From: Bacteroidota bacterium
GTDB lineage: Bacteria > Bacteroidota > Bacteroidia > Flavobacteriales > Flavobacteriaceae
Assembly: GCA_947447375.1 (NCBI GenBank)
Contig: CANFJB010000014.1
Location: 1-58,676 of the forward strand
DNA length: 58,676 nucleotides
Direction of reading: 5' to 3'
The notes below the pieces were generated by a model that searched no databases, was not told where the DNA came from, and saw nothing but the letters and a program-made list of their open reading frames with translations. Each line of letters starts with the position of its first letter. Within the stretch, counting starts at the first letter, position 1. The position numbers were made by a program, and so were the translations under genes. Of this stretch, positions 1-9,678 are shown piece after piece.

Positions 1-147
1 ATTACCAATTACACTTAGTTGACCTATAGTCTGGGACACTTTAAAACCACCTGCAGTTGTAGACGTTCCTTGAGAGGATAACATCTGATGATGCAAACTT
101 TGTGAAAACCCAGATAATGTGATAAATAAAAATAAAATTATTTTCAA
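1..147 (-). CDS. Secreted surface protein, N-terminal fragment (partial)
   Basis: An open frame runs from TTG at 147 off the left edge (49 codons). The first 20 residues are a hydrophobic signal peptide ending in GFSQS, followed by a SLHHQMLSSQGTS segment and then GGFKVSQTIGQLSVIGN. This opening is typical of flavobacterial proteins that carry a C-terminal type IX secretion sorting domain; the C-terminus lies outside the window, so that is inference. No ATG is in frame, so TTG is the likely start. A -7-like TACTTTTG lies on the minus strand at 185-178. Confidence 0.6.
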   Translation of the reverse strand, partial: MKIILFLFITLSGFSQSLHHQMLSSQGTSTTAGGFKVSQTIGQLSVIGN

Positions 148-362
148 AGTGAAAAAGTATAAATAAATGTTAATTAACAAAAGTATATAAAAAAAATATA
201 AATTTAAAATTAATTTCTAATTAATTATTTGAAATTAAAATGATTAAAAGAAAATATTTGATAATTAAGTAACAATTTGAAGAAAAAAAAATATGAACTA
301 TAATTAATATAAAAAGGTTTAAATTATTTACCCATATTTGAATTCAAAATATTAAATTATAA

Positions 363-389
363 AAAATCCGACTTAAAAAGCCGGATTTT
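363..389 (-). terminator. Terminator downstream of ccsBA
   Basis: Stem AAAATCCG (363-370) pairs with CGGATTTT (382-389). The inner CTT/AAG extends the stem past one mismatch. It lies 19 bases past the stop of the minus-strand ccsBA gene. The AT-rich stretch 148-362 to its left shows no gene. Confidence 0.75.
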
Positions 390-407
390 AACAATTAATA
401 AAATTAA

Positions 408-3400
408 TTACTTATAGAACTTTTTATATTTAGGATAAGAAAGTAATCCAATGATGGAAATTGATAATAAACACTGCCAAATCCAATCTAGGGAAGTCGC
501 TTCACCACTAGCATAAGAGTGCAATCCTACTAAGTGAAAATTCACACCGTAATAGGTAAATAATATAGAAACGAAGGCAAACATACTCATCAAATTGAAA
601 ACCCATTTTCCTCGGAATAAGGGCACAAAACGGGAGTGAATAACAAATGCATAAATCATTATACTAATTAAAGCCCAAGTTTCTTTTGGGTCCCAACCCC
701 AATAACGTCCCCAACTTTCATTGGCCCACTGTCCTCCAAGAAAGTTTCCAATGGTTAACATGACCAAACCTATGGTCAAAGCCATTTCATTGATGTAAGT
801 AATCTCTTTTATATTTAAAGCCATTACCTCTTTATTCTTTTCATTGGTAAAGAAAATAAGTAATAAAGAAACAAATCCTAAAATCATTCCTAACGCAAAT
901 GGCCCATAACTCGCGACAATAACCGCCACGTGAATCATCAACCAATAGGAATTTAAAACCGGCTGCAAATTGGCAATATCTGGGTCAATCCAATTCATGT
1001 AAGCAGCCATTAATATCATTGAAGTCACAAAAGCGGAAGACGCAACAGTTAGTTTAGATTTTCTATCAAAAGCCAATCCGAAGAACATAGTAGCCCAAGC
1101 TACATATATTATTGATTCGTAAGCATTACTCCATGGCGCATGCCCAGAAATGTACCAGCGCGCTATCAATCCTAAAGTGTGCAAAATAAATAATACCCCA
1201 ATAACTACATGCATCACATCAACCGAAATGCGGGTAAACTTATTGTCTTTAAATATTCTTATAATGGTAAATAGTAACATTATTACTCCAGCCATCATAT
1301 ATAAGTAGAATAACTTTTTGAAAATATCATACTTATTATAGATAATTTCAGCTGTAATTTTATCTTCAGAAGGCATTACTTGAGTTCCAAATTTACTTTG
1401 GTATTTTTTAATTCCATTTAAATAAAAATCAACATCCTTATAGTTATTGTTTAATGCTGCATTTTGCAAAGAGTTAATATATAAAGGGACTATTTGAGAG
1501 GCAAAAATAGAATCCATCCCTTTTAATCCTGCGTGACTTAACTCTAAATGAGAAACCCATTTATTATTTTCATCCTTTGGTATTGGAAAAATTCTAAGAA
1601 TACTTCCTGAAGTTGCTTGATTTAGTAAATTGACTTTTTTATCTGTTTCTACAAAATCTTTTTCAAAATTATTTGGATTTGCGGTTTTGTAAGCTTCATC
1701 TAAATAAGGGGATAATTTATAATTCCCAGATTTATCAAAAAACGCGATGAAAGGTGCATATTGAGCCGATTTTTCTATTCCAATGATCTTTCGAATACTA
1801 TCATTTCCCGACTTAATATAGATCAACGGAATTTCGTACCAGGCTGTTGGAAATTGAGTCATTGATAAAAATACCTGATCAGAATTCATTCCATTGTAGG
1901 TGTCTTTATGACTCACTTTTCGCAATAATTCTGATGAAAATGTATTTACCGGCTTCATTCTCCCACCAGCATCTTGAATAACTAATCTTCCAAATTTGGC
2001 TGCATGCGCTTCTGAAACTTTGAACTTTAGTAACAAAGAATCAATTTGCTTTACAGTTAAAGGTTCTTGTTGGTGCTGTGAAAACGAGTTGAAACTTAGT
2101 AACAATAATAGTATCGTAACCAACTTCGATTTCTTTGATTTTATCACTTCTAATTTCCTTTTTAAGTCTGCAAAACGAGAATGTTTGGTAAATAAAATTG
2201 CCATCATTCCAAAAAACAACATAAAATAACCAATATAAGTAATCAAAGTTCCCCAAAAATCATGATTTACAGATAAAACAGTTCCTTTTTCATCGGGATC
2301 AAATGAAGATTGGAAAAATCGATAGCCTTTATGATCTAAAATATGATTCATATAAATTTTAGCATCAAATTTTGATTTAGCTTCTTGAACAGTTACATCG
2401 CTTTCAAAAGCAGAATAACTTTTCTCTGTTCCAGGGTATTTAAGCGCTTTAAAATCGTTTAGTTTTATATTAAATGGCAAAATGTAGGCTTTGCTTCCAA
2501 AGAAAAAGGTGTATTCTAAATTTCCAATTTTCACAGCTTTTGACTCCCCTACCGAACCTTTAGTACCTAATAATATAACTTCTTTATTTTGACCTTCGGC
2601 TTTCAAATTTAACACTAAAGCATCTTCATGAGTTTTTGCTTTATAATCATTTTTTGCAATGTAACTAATTGAACCTTTGGCGGCTGGTTCAGGGAAAACA
2701 AACTGTGTTCCACCTACATTATATAAGGAACGCATCATTAACGGCTGAACTGAATCTTTTGCAACGCTACCCTTAAATTGATCCGCCATTCGCATAAATT
2801 GACCTTCAAATGGGGTTTGAATTGTTGACGAATTTTCATTTATAGTAATATTGGTAGCTCCTTTCACAAATTTATTTAAAGAAAATAGCATGTTGTGAAT
2901 GTTCTGAACTTCGCCTTCTTTTAAATAATGTTCGTGGCGAGTTCCATCTCCTGATTCTACCATTTTGAAATACAAATCTCCTTTTGGATCTGGTTTTATA
3001 GTTTTGGTTGCACCCAACAAATAGTCTTTATAGGAAATCTCAAACTGAGTATCAGCAAAATTATTTGAAATGCTGAAATTATTATTGGCAACTGGCGATA
3101 ACAATAAAGGTCTTTCAAAAACGCGTCGTCTCATTTGACCTTGATAATCACCATCAACAAAAACAGTTAAGAACATTTTATCTGAATAAAACTGATTTTC
3201 TGATGCTCCTTCACGAATTGGCATTACGCCTTCATAACTTATGTAACGAGTGATAAACGCTCCTGAAATTATAAAAATAAATGAAATATGAAGTAACAAA
3301 GTTGCCCATTTTTCTTTTCTTAATAGTTGGTATCTTTTTATATTTCCTGCAAAATTAATTAAGAAAACACCCATAATAAGTTCAAACCACCATGCATTAT

Positions 3401-3536
3401 AAATCAAAATTCTAGCGGTATCGGTATTGTATTTACTTTCAATAAAAGTTCCACAAATCATCGCTATTGCGAATGACAAAAATAAAAACGCCATTAATCG
3501 CGTTGAAAACAAAAATGAAAGTATTTTTTTATCCAT
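408..3536 (-). CDS. ccsBA: Fused ResB-CcsA cytochrome c synthetase
   Basis: Cytochrome c maturation by system II: exports haem across the inner membrane and attaches it to CXXCH motifs of apocytochromes. At 1042 aa it is a fusion of ResB/CcsB and CcsA. The N-terminal third has ResB-type transmembrane helices (about residues 10-120) and a large periplasmic part. The C-terminal 300 residues are polytopic and contain the tryptophan-rich WWD haem loop (WGRYWGWDPKETW). Histidines in helices and loops around it (ILHTLG, MIHVAV, VIHSRF, GLHSYA) match the haem-ligand positions of CcsA. The gene stands alone, with a terminator behind it. A possible -7 element TACTTTTG lies at 3574-3567 on the minus strand. 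Confidence 0.93.
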   Translation of the reverse strand: MDKKILSFLFSTRLMAFLFLSFAIAMICGTFIESKYNTDTARILIYNAWWFELIMGVFLINFAGNIKRYQLLRKEKWATLLLHISFIFIISGAFITRYISYEGVMPIREGASENQFYSDKMFLTVFVDGDYQGQMRRRVFERPLLLSPVANNNFSISNNFADTQFEISYKDYLLGATKTIKPDPKGDLYFKMVESGDGTRHEHYLKEGEVQNIHNMLFSLNKFVKGATNITINENSSTIQTPFEGQFMRMADQFKGSVAKDSVQPLMMRSLYNVGGTQFVFPEPAAKGSISYIAKNDYKAKTHEDALVLNLKAEGQNKEVILLGTKGSVGESKAVKIGNLEYTFFFGSKAYILPFNIKLNDFKALKYPGTEKSYSAFESDVTVQEAKSKFDAKIYMNHILDHKGYRFFQSSFDPDEKGTVLSVNHDFWGTLITYIGYFMLFFGMMAILFTKHSRFADLKRKLEVIKSKKSKLVTILLLLLSFNSFSQHQQEPLTVKQIDSLLLKFKVSEAHAAKFGRLVIQDAGGRMKPVNTFSSELLRKVSHKDTYNGMNSDQVFLSMTQFPTAWYEIPLIYIKSGNDSIRKIIGIEKSAQYAPFIAFFDKSGNYKLSPYLDEAYKTANPNNFEKDFVETDKKVNLLNQATSGSILRIFPIPKDENNKWVSHLELSHAGLKGMDSIFASQIVPLYINSLQNAALNNNYKDVDFYLNGIKKYQSKFGTQVMPSEDKITAEIIYNKYDIFKKLFYLYMMAGVIMLLFTIIRIFKDNKFTRISVDVMHVVIGVLFILHTLGLIARWYISGHAPWSNAYESIIYVAWATMFFGLAFDRKSKLTVASSAFVTSMILMAAYMNWIDPDIANLQPVLNSYWLMIHVAVIVASYGPFALGMILGFVSLLLIFFTNEKNKEVMALNIKEITYINEMALTIGLVMLTIGNFLGGQWANESWGRYWGWDPKETWALISIMIYAFVIHSRFVPLFRGKWVFNLMSMFAFVSILFTYYGVNFHLVGLHSYASGEATSLDWIWQCLLSISIIGLLSYPKYKKFYK

Positions 3537-3686
3537 GTTATAGATGATGTTTTTTCAAAAGTGGTACAAAAGTAATTCAAATTTGTTAAATTCTTAGTTT
3601 TGAACTCTTATTTAAGTATTTTTTAAGTGATGTTTTTTAAATACTGAAATAGGATATAGTTTAAAAAAAATCAATAATTTAGCAAA

Positions 3687-4460
3687 ATGGTAAAAATAGG
3701 CATAATTGGATCTGGAAATGTAGCACAACATTTGATTGTAGCGCTTCAGAAATCTATTTTCGAAGGTGCTGAAATAGAAATTACAAGCGTTTTTTCAAGA
3801 CAAAAAAAGGAATTTTCTGGCCTATTGAATTCTGATATAATTTGCACGGATTGGAACAATTTAAAAGAAGCCGATTTGTTTATAATTGCAGTTTCAGACA
3901 CAGCAATATCTGAAGTTTCTGAAAAAATACCATTTAAAGATAAGTTGGTTGTTCACACTTCGGGAGCAGTTTCAATTGATGCTATTAATTCAAATAATAG
4001 AAAGGGCGTTTTTTATCCTTTACAAACATTTTCAAAGAATGTAGCTGTCGATTTTAAATCCATTCCTATTTGCATAGAAAGTGAAAATGCAGCTGATTTT
4101 GAACTATTAAAAAAAGTGGCAAATTCAATTTCTGATTCTGTTTATGAAATTAATACTAAACAAAGAAAAGCGTTGCATGTAGCAGCAGTTTTTGTAAATA
4201 ATTTTACAAATAATCTTTACAAAATTGGAAATGACATTTGTAAAGAAAATAATATTCCATTTGAAATATTACAACCATTAATAAAGGAAACAGCTGAAAA
4301 AATTAATCAATTATCACCTGAAGACGCACAAACAGGGCCTGCAAAAAGGAATGATGTAGAAACTATAAAGTCCCATTTGGCGTTCTTATCTGATGAAAAT
4401 CAAAAAAACATTTATAAAATATTAACCCAATCTATTCAAAATAATGGCAAAAAGTTATAA
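3687..4460 (+). CDS. Rossmann-like NADP-binding protein with DUF2520
   Basis: 257 aa. The N-terminus has a Rossmann dinucleotide motif, GIIGSGNVAQ. The middle carries FYPLQTFSK and the C-terminal helical part has LHVAAVFVNNFTNNLY. This is the domain order of the Rossmann-like/DUF2520 family, distantly related to F420-dependent NADP oxidoreductases and 6-phosphogluconate dehydrogenase folds. The substrate is unknown. It is first in a five-gene operon; its end overlaps the next ORF by 17 bases, so the two are probably coupled in translation. Confidence 0.85.
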   Translation: MVKIGIIGSGNVAQHLIVALQKSIFEGAEIEITSVFSRQKKEFSGLLNSDIICTDWNNLKEADLFIIAVSDTAISEVSEKIPFKDKLVVHTSGAVSIDAINSNNRKGVFYPLQTFSKNVAVDFKSIPICIESENAADFELLKKVANSISDSVYEINTKQRKALHVAAVFVNNFTNNLYKIGNDICKENNIPFEILQPLIKETAEKINQLSPEDAQTGPAKRNDVETIKSHLAFLSDENQKNIYKILTQSIQNNGKKL

Positions 4461-4971
4461 AGAAATAATGAATGATATTACCACATTCGTATTCGACGTA
4501 GATGGCGTACTTACAGACGGATCTGTAAATATTTCTCCTACAGGTGAAATGCTTCGCAAGATGAATATTCGTGACGGATATGCTATGAAAGCTGCCATTG
4601 AAAGCGGTTACAACGTGTGTATTATTTCTGGAGGAAGCAATGAAGGGGTTCGGATCCGATTGAGAAATCTTGGGATTACAGATATTTATTTAGGTTCGCC
4701 AGACAAAGTAGAAACCTTCAAAGAATATTGTGAATTGTACTCCATTTCTCCTGAAAAAGTGCTTTACATGGGTGACGATATTCCCGATTTTCATGTGATG
4801 CAATTAGTGGGATTACCAACCTGCCCTCAAGATTCTACACCAGAAATTAAGTCGATTTCCAATTATATTTCTCACGTAAATGGAGGAAAAGGTGCCGTTC
4901 GGGATGTAATTGAACAAGTGATGAAAGTTCAAGGAAAATGGCATCTTTACTACAATGGAAAACACGATTAA
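4444..4971 (+). CDS. KdsC-like HAD phosphatase
   Basis: 175 aa, a small cap-less HAD phosphatase of the 3-deoxy-D-manno-octulosonate 8-phosphate phosphatase type, which makes KDO for lipopolysaccharide core. Motif I is FDVDGVLTDG with Asp18 (nucleophile) and Asp20; motif II is IISGG; motif III/IV is YMGDDIPD. The end, NGGKGAVRDVIEQV, matches the KdsC C-terminus that reaches into the neighbouring active site of the tetramer. The start at 4444 overlaps the upstream gene; Met9 (4468) would avoid the overlap and still keep the whole fold. A KdsA partner is not in the window, so the exact substrate is inferred. Confidence 0.88.
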   Translation: MAKSYKEIMNDITTFVFDVDGVLTDGSVNISPTGEMLRKMNIRDGYAMKAAIESGYNVCIISGGSNEGVRIRLRNLGITDIYLGSPDKVETFKEYCELYSISPEKVLYMGDDIPDFHVMQLVGLPTCPQDSTPEIKSISNYISHVNGGKGAVRDVIEQVMKVQGKWHLYYNGKHD

Positions 4972-4986
4972 ACTTATTAAATTTCA

Positions 4987-5916
4987 ATGATAAATTACTT
5001 AAAATTAATACGTTACCGACATTTATTACTTCTTGCTTTCATGCAATTAATATTTAGATACGGTTTTTTAAAACTTCAAAATATTCCTTTAGCTCTGATC
5101 GATTGGCAATATATTTTATTGGTTATTTCGACAGTTTGTTTAGCAGCAGGAGGAGCAATTATTAATGCTATTTTCCAACAAGATTCTGATGGGGAAAACA
5201 AACCTGATTTTCTAGTTATTGGCAAATTTATAACAGAAAATACTGCCTATAATTTATATGCTGCATTTACATTTATTGGGGTATTAATTGGTTTTTATTT
5301 ATCAAATGTGATTCAGAAACCAAATTTTGCAATTCTATTTATTTTAATTGCTTCAACACTCTATTTTTATGCATCAAGTATGAAAAATAGTGTTTTGGTA
5401 GGCAATATTATTATCGCTTTTGTGAGTTCAATTTATGTTTTAATTATTGGACTTTTCGATTTATTGCCTGTCACATTTGATGTAAATCAAACCGTAATGG
5501 GAATTAATTTCAGCATATTAATTGACTATGCCATTTTTACTTTTATTATTACATTATTATTAGAAATGGTTTCAGACATTGAAAATATCGAAGGAGATAA
5601 AAGTCAAGGATTAAGCACCTTAGCGATTGCATTAGGAATTAACAAAGCAAAGCAAGTAGTTTTTGTTCTAAGTTTAATTCCAGTAAGTTTCGTATTATAT
5701 TATATGAAAGTTTACCTATTTGACGCAAAACTACTTTACAGTTTAATTTATGGAATAATTTTCACCGTAATTCCTTTAATCTATTTTGCGATAAAAATTG
5801 TTAAGGCAAATGAACCGAAAGAATTTCGCCATTTATTTATGATTTTGAAGTGGATATTGTTTTTTACTTATCTATCAATAGTTGTAATAAATTTAAACAT
5901 TCGATACAATGCTTAA
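4987..5916 (+). CDS. UbiA-family prenyltransferase, divergent active site
   Basis: 309 aa, about eight to nine transmembrane helices. It has the size and topology of UbiA prenyltransferases, close to proteins annotated in Flavobacteria as geranylgeranylglycerol-phosphate geranylgeranyltransferase. The first aspartate motif, normally N(D/N)xxDxxxD, reads NAIFQQDSDGENKP (residues 60-73), so the second Asp position is Gln64. The second motif reads DIENIEGD (197-204), with Asn200 where Asp is common. These Asp residues bind Mg-diphosphate in the family, so activity may be altered. It lies 15 bases after the KdsC-like gene and overlaps Maf by 8 bases. Confidence 0.8.
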   Translation: MINYLKLIRYRHLLLLAFMQLIFRYGFLKLQNIPLALIDWQYILLVISTVCLAAGGAIINAIFQQDSDGENKPDFLVIGKFITENTAYNLYAAFTFIGVLIGFYLSNVIQKPNFAILFILIASTLYFYASSMKNSVLVGNIIIAFVSSIYVLIIGLFDLLPVTFDVNQTVMGINFSILIDYAIFTFIITLLLEMVSDIENIEGDKSQGLSTLAIALGINKAKQVVFVLSLIPVSFVLYYMKVYLFDAKLLYSLIYGIIFTVIPLIYFAIKIVKANEPKEFRHLFMILKWILFFTYLSIVVINLNIRYNA

Positions 5917-6496
5917 GGAAAAATTGAGAAATTACAAGATAATTTTAGCTTCGGGATCTCCAAGAAGACAACAATTTTTTAAAGATTTAGATTTAGATTT
6001 CGAAATTCGCTTAAAGGAAATCGAAGAGATTTATCCAAATCATCTAAAAGCCCATGAAATAACCGATTATTTAGCTGTGCTTAAAGCAAATGCATTCGAA
6101 GGAGAATTAATTGAAAATGAAATTTTAATAACAAGTGACACCATTGTTTGGCACAAAAATAAAGCATTGGGAAAACCAAAAGACTACGATGATGCATTTC
6201 AAATATTAAAAACACTTTCCAACGAAACGCATGAAGTCATTACTTCTGTATGTTTCAAAACAACTAAAAACAGCACCGTTTTTCATGAAATTACTAAAGT
6301 TACTTTTTCAACTTTAAGTGATGAAAGCATTCATTATTATTTAAAAAATTACAAACCATTTGACAAAGCGGGAGCCTATGGGATTCAAGAATGGATTGGT
6401 TTTATTGGAGTTTCAAAAATCGAAGGTTCTTATGCAAATGTAATGGGAATGCCAACTGACAAAGTATTTAATTATTTACTGACCTTAAATAAATAA
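5909..6496 (+). CDS. maf: Maf-like nucleoside triphosphate pyrophosphatase
   Basis: 195 aa. It hydrolyses non-canonical or dTTP/UTP-type nucleotides to the monophosphate plus PPi. The signature ILASGSPRRQQF at residues 13-24, TSDTIVW with the catalytic Asp, GKPKDYDDA, and DKAGAYGIQEWIG all match Maf. The length is normal for the family. Its first codons overlap the end of the UbiA-like gene, and the MscS-like gene follows 5 bases later. Confidence 0.93.
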   Translation: MLKEKLRNYKIILASGSPRRQQFFKDLDLDFEIRLKEIEEIYPNHLKAHEITDYLAVLKANAFEGELIENEILITSDTIVWHKNKALGKPKDYDDAFQILKTLSNETHEVITSVCFKTTKNSTVFHEITKVTFSTLSDESIHYYLKNYKPFDKAGAYGIQEWIGFIGVSKIEGSYANVMGMPTDKVFNYLLTLNK

Positions 6497-6501
6497 TAAA
6501 C

Positions 6502-7035
6502 ATGTTTTCAATATCCGACTTTACAAAAGAAATTATTAGTACTGGAATATTATTGCTAATTGTAATTTTACTTCGAGTTATTGTTTCAAAATTAATTCGC
6601 AGGTACGCCAAACTAAGCGAAATTATTGAACGCAGAACTAATTTAGTAGTAAAATACATTCATTTGTTGATTAATATCATTGCCATTTTTACATTAATTG
6701 TGATATGGGGAGTTCAAACAAAAGACATATTTATTACTATTTCTTCAATAACTACAGTACTTGGAGTTGGTTTGTTTGCGCAATGGTCGATATTGAGTAA
6801 TATTTCATCTGGAATAATATTATTCTTTTCATTTCCATTCAAAATTGGAGATGTAATAAAAATCCACGATCAAGATTTTCCTGTTGAAGCAGAAATCGAA
6901 GACATTAAAGCATTCCACGTTTACATGAAAACCAAAGAAGGCGAAATGATCACTTATCCTAACAATTTATTACTACAAAGAGGAATTTCAATTATCAAAA
7001 GAAACTCAAGTAGCGAACAAGAATTTCAAGATTAA
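6502..7035 (+). CDS. Small MscS-type mechanosensitive channel
   Basis: 177 aa, an integral membrane protein with two or three N-terminal helices. A pore-helix-like segment follows (TTVLGVGLFAQWSILSNISS), then the start of a beta domain (FSFPFKIGDVIKI). Glycine/alanine-rich pore packing and the FPFKIGDxI step are hallmarks of MscS. It lacks the long C-terminal cytoplasmic domain, so it is one of the short members. Last gene of the operon. In the 187-base gap behind it only a weak stem (AAAAGG/CCTTTT, 7181-7199) could end transcription. Confidence 0.88.
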   Translation: MFSISDFTKEIISTGILLLIVILLRVIVSKLIRRYAKLSEIIERRTNLVVKYIHLLINIIAIFTLIVIWGVQTKDIFITISSITTVLGVGLFAQWSILSNISSGIILFFSFPFKIGDVIKIHDQDFPVEAEIEDIKAFHVYMKTKEGEMITYPNNLLLQRGISIIKRNSSSEQEFQD

Positions 7036-7222
7036 TCAATATTCTCCCGTCTATTTCAAATAACTCCCTAATATTACTTCGCGTTAGTAAATTAAACTTT
7101 TTTTAAAGTAATTTATAACTTATTAAAGAGTAGTAATTACTATTTTATTTTTTGGAAATTTTAGTAGATATTAAATTCTCAAAAGGAATTTAACCTTTTA
7201 TTAAAATAGAAAATGCTACTCT

Positions 7223-8122
7223 TTATTTATTTGGAAGTTCAATTAGGTATTTTTTTCTAGTTTTATTATCCAATTTAGTATCTCTCAACCAGGGATTATA
7301 CAATTTTAAAATCTTATAATTTACTCCTTGACGAATCGCAAAATCAGCAAGATTATTAACGGTACTGTCAATTTCAATTTTACGAGTTGGATACAATTCA
7401 TATAAATCTTGTTTCGGAATTTCAAAACCAAATTTTTGTGGTGCTTTCATAATTTCTTTTAAAGCTAAAATCCTAAATACATATCTTGAAGTCTCATCAT
7501 TTAATAATAAATCATAATAATTGGATACTTTTTGAATATCAATTTGCTTGTTTACACCAGTAATTCCTCCATTATAGGAAGCAGCTGCTAAGGTCCAAGA
7601 ACCAAATTTTTCTTTTGCTGCCAATAAAAATTTACATGCAGCTTCTGTTGATTTTTCCAAATGGTATCTTTCATCCACACATTCGTTAACTTCCATACCA
7701 ATTTCCTTTGCGGTAGCCGGCATAAATTGCCAAACTCCTTTTGCTCCTGATGGTGAAACGGCATTGATTAATGAACTTTCAATAACAGCTAAATATTTAA
7801 AATCATTAGGAACTCCGTTTTTTTCTAATATCGGTTCAATGATCTTAAAAGCTCTATTTGCTCTTTTAATTATCAATATTGTTGAGGCATGTAAGTTGGC
7901 ATTTACCAATAATTCTCTATCAAAACGCTCTCTAACATCCGGAATTTCTAAAGGCATATTTTCACCTGCAAAGTCAACCTCTGTTGGAAAATAAAAAGTT
8001 GTTCCTTCATGGGTGATTTTGTTTTTATCTTCATTTGAAATGGCAAATATTAATATCCCACTTAAAGAAATTATCAGTAATAAAGCAGCTCCTTTTTTAA
8101 TCCAATTCATTTTCATATTCAA
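7223..8122 (-). CDS. Lytic transglycosylase (SLT domain)
   Basis: 299 aa. It cleaves the MurNAc-GlcNAc bond of peptidoglycan to a 1,6-anhydro end. There is an N-terminal hydrophobic anchor or signal (residues 9-28). The SLT domain follows with the catalytic glutamate Glu115 in LAVIESSL, then SGAKGVWQFMPATAK and AAASYNGG. This is the arrangement of family 1 lytic transglycosylases such as MltD. The C-terminal part (QGVNYKILKLYNPWLRD) resembles the linker before LysM repeats, but no LysM follows. Convergent with the MscS-like gene. Confidence 0.92.
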   Translation of the reverse strand: MNMKMNWIKKGAALLLIISLSGILIFAISNEDKNKITHEGTTFYFPTEVDFAGENMPLEIPDVRERFDRELLVNANLHASTILIIKRANRAFKIIEPILEKNGVPNDFKYLAVIESSLINAVSPSGAKGVWQFMPATAKEIGMEVNECVDERYHLEKSTEAACKFLLAAKEKFGSWTLAAASYNGGITGVNKQIDIQKVSNYYDLLLNDETSRYVFRILALKEIMKAPQKFGFEIPKQDLYELYPTRKIEIDSTVNNLADFAIRQGVNYKILKLYNPWLRDTKLDNKTRKKYLIELPNK

Positions 8123-8157
8123 GTATTTTTAATAGTTATAAAATTACAATTAATCTT

Positions 8158-8817
8158 CTATTTTTCAATGATGATTTTAGGTAAATTAACATTAATCCAT
8201 TTGTATTTAGTCAGAATCATAATGTGTGTTCCACCTTTTACAACGATACAATTTTGAATATATTTTATTGGGAAAACCTCATCTGCATCTCCATGAATAT
8301 GAACCACATTGGGATCTGCTTTTTTTCTATCCCATAAAATAATCTTCTCAATTGACCAATCAAGGTATTTTTTATCTCGAACAGTGAGAAACATTTGGTA
8401 TAATTTTAAGCGTTTAATTACTTTTTCACCAAAAGTAAATTTAGCCAAATTATAGGCATTTTCAATTAAACTGGTAGGTATTATTTTGTAGGCTTTGGTT
8501 TGTTTGGCCAATTTAAAAGCAGTTGGAAATTCCAAATTACTCTTTACACTCGAAATGATAATAATTTTACTAGGGTTTAAAAATTGAGCCATTTCTTGAA
8601 CTAAAATTCCACCAAAAGAAACTCCAACTAATACTGGGTTTTCATGGGTAACTTTCTTAGAAATTCTTTTAGCATATTCACTCAATGTTTCATTATCCAA
8701 TGGAATTTCCCATTCCATAAAATAAGTGTCAAACTGATCCGACGGAAGTAAAATTCTTTCAAATATAGAAGCATTTGCAGCTAAACCTGGCATAAAATAA
8801 ACCGAGATTTTTTCCAT
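8158..8817 (-). CDS. Alpha/beta hydrolase
   Basis: 219 aa. A compact alpha/beta hydrolase with nucleophile elbow GVSFGG (Ser67), an acid in HGDADEVFP and a catalytic His in GGTHIMI near the C-terminus. It has no signal peptide and is probably cytoplasmic. The substrate cannot be told from the sequence. It is 35 bases upstream of the lytic transglycosylase on the same strand and may be co-transcribed with it. Confidence 0.85.
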   Translation of the reverse strand: MEKISVYFMPGLAANASIFERILLPSDQFDTYFMEWEIPLDNETLSEYAKRISKKVTHENPVLVGVSFGGILVQEMAQFLNPSKIIIISSVKSNLEFPTAFKLAKQTKAYKIIPTSLIENAYNLAKFTFGEKVIKRLKLYQMFLTVRDKKYLDWSIEKIILWDRKKADPNVVHIHGDADEVFPIKYIQNCIVVKGGTHIMILTKYKWINVNLPKIIIEK

Positions 8818-8934
8818 GGTGAATGTTTTATTGATATTATAAGAATTAAAAGAAAATTATCACGAAATTTGCATAAAATTATATCATTTAATTGGAAATA
8901 ATATTCTTTTCCCAATAATAAATTTTACAAAGTT

Positions 8935-9648
8935 ATGAGCACACAATTATTTAAAGCTTCTGAACGTGGAACTGCTAATTTTGGTTGGTTAAATGCCAAT
9001 TATTCTTTCTCATTTGCAAATTATTTTAACCCTCAAAGAATTCAATTTGGAATGCTTCGAGTTTTAAACGACGACACAATTGCACCGGCAATGGGTTTTG
9101 GAATGCATCCACATGAGAACATGGAAATTATCACAATTCCATTGGAAGGCGCTTTAAAGCACATTGACAGTATGGGGAATGAAGGCACAATTACCTATGG
9201 CGAAGTGCAAGTAATGAGCGCTGGGACTGGTGTTCAACATTCTGAAGTGAATGCAAGTACAACCGAATACTTAAAGTTATTACAAATTTGGATTTTCCCA
9301 GATACAGAAAATGTTACTCCGAGATACGACCAAAAAGCCTTTGATTTAGAAAAAAATGTGAATTCTTTCGTGAATATCGTTTCTCCAAAAGATTCCAATG
9401 ATGGAAATGCACTTTGGGTTCACCAAAAAACATTCTTTAATTTGGGAATATTCGAAATCGGTAAAACTTCCTATAAAAATAACTTTACCGATAATAACGT
9501 ATATTTGTTTCTTATTGAAGGCAAAATACTGATAGACAATCAAATATTATCTTCAAAAGACGCAATGGGAATTTCAAATTTAAACGAATTTGATATTGAA
9601 ATTTTAGAAAAAGCAAAAATTCTAATCCTCGAAATACCTGCCAAATAA
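8935..9648 (+). CDS. Pirin family protein
   Basis: 237 aa bicupin. The N-terminal cupin has the metal-site residues in GMHPHEN (His58, His60) and QHSE (His102, Glu104), the iron site of pirins. Known pirins act as quercetin dioxygenases or redox-linked regulators; which applies here is open. The length matches short bacterial pirins (YhhW type). A small GNAT-like gene follows after 30 bases, likely in one transcript. Confidence 0.93.
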   Translation: MSTQLFKASERGTANFGWLNANYSFSFANYFNPQRIQFGMLRVLNDDTIAPAMGFGMHPHENMEIITIPLEGALKHIDSMGNEGTITYGEVQVMSAGTGVQHSEVNASTTEYLKLLQIWIFPDTENVTPRYDQKAFDLEKNVNSFVNIVSPKDSNDGNALWVHQKTFFNLGIFEIGKTSYKNNFTDNNVYLFLIEGKILIDNQILSSKDAMGISNLNEFDIEILEKAKILILEIPAK

Positions 9649-9678
9649 ATCAATTAATTAAAGGAGCTTAAACAAAAA

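Noticed and set aside
7125..7224. Inverted repeat AAAGAGTAG / CTACTCTTT
   Set aside because: Arms are 82 bases apart and the second reaches the stop of the transglycosylase; no T run follows. Not convincing as a terminator or operator.
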